The position numbers were made by a program, and so were the translations under genes. Positions 5,278 through 5,898 of a stretch of 5,898 nt of DNA are shown here, piece by piece. Positions within the stretch are counted from its first letter, which is position 1. The number at the start of each line of letters is the position of its first letter. Origin of the DNA: Dehalococcoidia bacterium (lineage in GTDB: Bacteria > Chloroflexota > Dehalococcoidia > UBA2979); contig JABIST010000362.1 in the NCBI GenBank assembly GCA_018700215.1, positions 1 to 5,898 of the forward strand, given 5' to 3'. A model generated the notes under the pieces. The model was not told the origin of the DNA, did not search any database, and saw only the letters and a list, made by a program, of their open reading frames with translations.

Positions 5278-5898
5278 ATGTCTGGAGACGATGGCACGGG
5301 GGTAGCTGAGCGACGGCGGGTGCTGATTCTGGGCGCGGCGGGGCGCGACTTTCACAACTTCAATGTGGTGTATCGCGACGATGCGCGGAGCGAGGTGGTG
5401 GGGTTCACGGCGACGCAGATCTCGACGATTGCGGGGCGTCGGTATCCGGCGGCGCTCTCGGGGGCGTTGTACCCGGAGGGGTTGCCGATCGTTGGGGAAG
5501 AAGAGCTGGAGGCGCTGGTCGCGCGCGAGCGGGTGGATGAGGTGGTGTTCGCCTACAGCGATGTATCGCATGAGCAGGTGATGCACGTGGCGTCTCGGGC
5601 GCTGGCGGCGGGGGCGGACTTCCGGGTGCTGGAGCCGGAGCGGACGATGGTGCGCGCGGAACTTCCGGTGATCGCGGTCTGTGCGGTGCGCACCGGCTCG
5701 GGGAAGTCGCAGATATCGCGCTGGCTGGGTTCGCGGCTGCGAGCCGCAGGACTGCGGGTGGCGGTGCTGCGGCATCCGATGCCGTACGGGGACCTGGAGC
5801 GGCAGCGGGTGCAGCGGTTCTCGGCGGTGGAGGATCTGGACGAGGCGGATTGCACGATTGAGGAGCGTGAGGAGTACGAGCCGCACATTGTGGCGGGG
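5278..5898 (+). CDS. Cyclic 2,3-diphosphoglycerate synthetase-like P-loop protein (N-terminal part, cut by window edge)
   Basis: The first 207 codons of a protein of the cyclic 2,3-diphosphoglycerate synthetase/COG2403 family; full-length relatives are about 450 aa. The start ATG at 5278 has GGAGG six bases upstream. An N-terminal Rossmann-like domain opens with VLILGAAGRDFHNFN (15-29) and contains GFTATQISTI (42-51), YPEGLPI (65-71) and VFAYSDVSHE (90-99). The second domain begins with the nucleotide-binding loop AVCAVRTGSGKSQ (133-145), then RHPMPYGDL and TIEEREEYEPH, all characteristic of the family as I recall it. In methanogens such as Methanothermus fervidus the enzyme uses ATP to cyclise 2,3-diphosphoglycerate to the thermoprotective solute cDPG. 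Whether bacterial members catalyse this is not established, so the name gives the family, not a proven activity. The last reaction-specific part of the protein is outside the window. No membrane segments are visible. Confidence 0.88.
   Translation, partial: MSGDDGTGVAERRRVLILGAAGRDFHNFNVVYRDDARSEVVGFTATQISTIAGRRYPAALSGALYPEGLPIVGEEELEALVARERVDEVVFAYSDVSHEQVMHVASRALAAGADFRVLEPERTMVRAELPVIAVCAVRTGSGKSQISRWLGSRLRAAGLRVAVLRHPMPYGDLERQRVQRFSAVEDLDEADCTIEEREEYEPHIVAG

Noticed and set aside
4585..5886. 433-codon minus-strand open frame over the intergenic region and the cDPGS-like gene
   Set aside because: Arg/Pro/His-rich translation with no motif; the plus strand carries conserved family motifs. 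The length is due to GC richness.

Overview
This is a GC-rich bacterial chromosomal window with three complete or nearly complete genes, two genes cut by the window ends, one probable leader peptide and two informative intergenic regions. I could not identify the organism by any search. The combination of high GC, a bacterial-type TypA/BipA and a cyclic 2,3-diphosphoglycerate synthetase-like gene would suit a high-GC Chloroflexota (Thermomicrobia/Sphaerobacter-like) genome, but this is a low-to-moderate confidence inference.

Layout. Positions 1-510 (minus) hold the N-terminal 170 residues of an ABC exporter half-transporter, cut by the left edge. Its ATG overlaps the stop of the preceding minus-strand gene (507-2357), a complete half-transporter with a degenerate Walker B (Asp in place of the catalytic Glu). 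Together they look like a heterodimeric ABC exporter of the TM287/288 or BmrCD type. Upstream of this pair, 2346-2658 is a leader region: a TTGACA-type promoter, an 18-codon ORF with an excellent Shine-Dalgarno, and three GC-rich hairpins, two of which cannot form together. This resembles a ribosome-mediated attenuation leader such as the one controlling bmrCD in Bacillus subtilis.

Positions 2659-4533 (minus) encode the translational GTPase TypA/BipA. Its reading frame holds no ATG, GTG or TTG codon between the upstream in-frame stop and codon 60, so a conventional start would remove the P-loop. The best start is an AUC codon at 4533 with a well-spaced GGAG, or a sequencing error at that codon.

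Positions 4534-4995 form a divergent intergenic region with a perfect 10-bp tandem repeat, a small inverted repeat and a weak candidate promoter for the plus-strand genes. To its right lie a small unrecognised protein with a CxxC motif (4996-5226) and, 51 bases later, the first 207 codons of a cyclic 2,3-diphosphoglycerate synthetase/COG2403-like P-loop protein (5278 to the right edge). These two probably form an operon.

Composition is strand-biased throughout: the plus strand is G-rich whichever way the genes point, so minus-strand genes prefer C-ending codons and plus-strand genes prefer G-ending codons.
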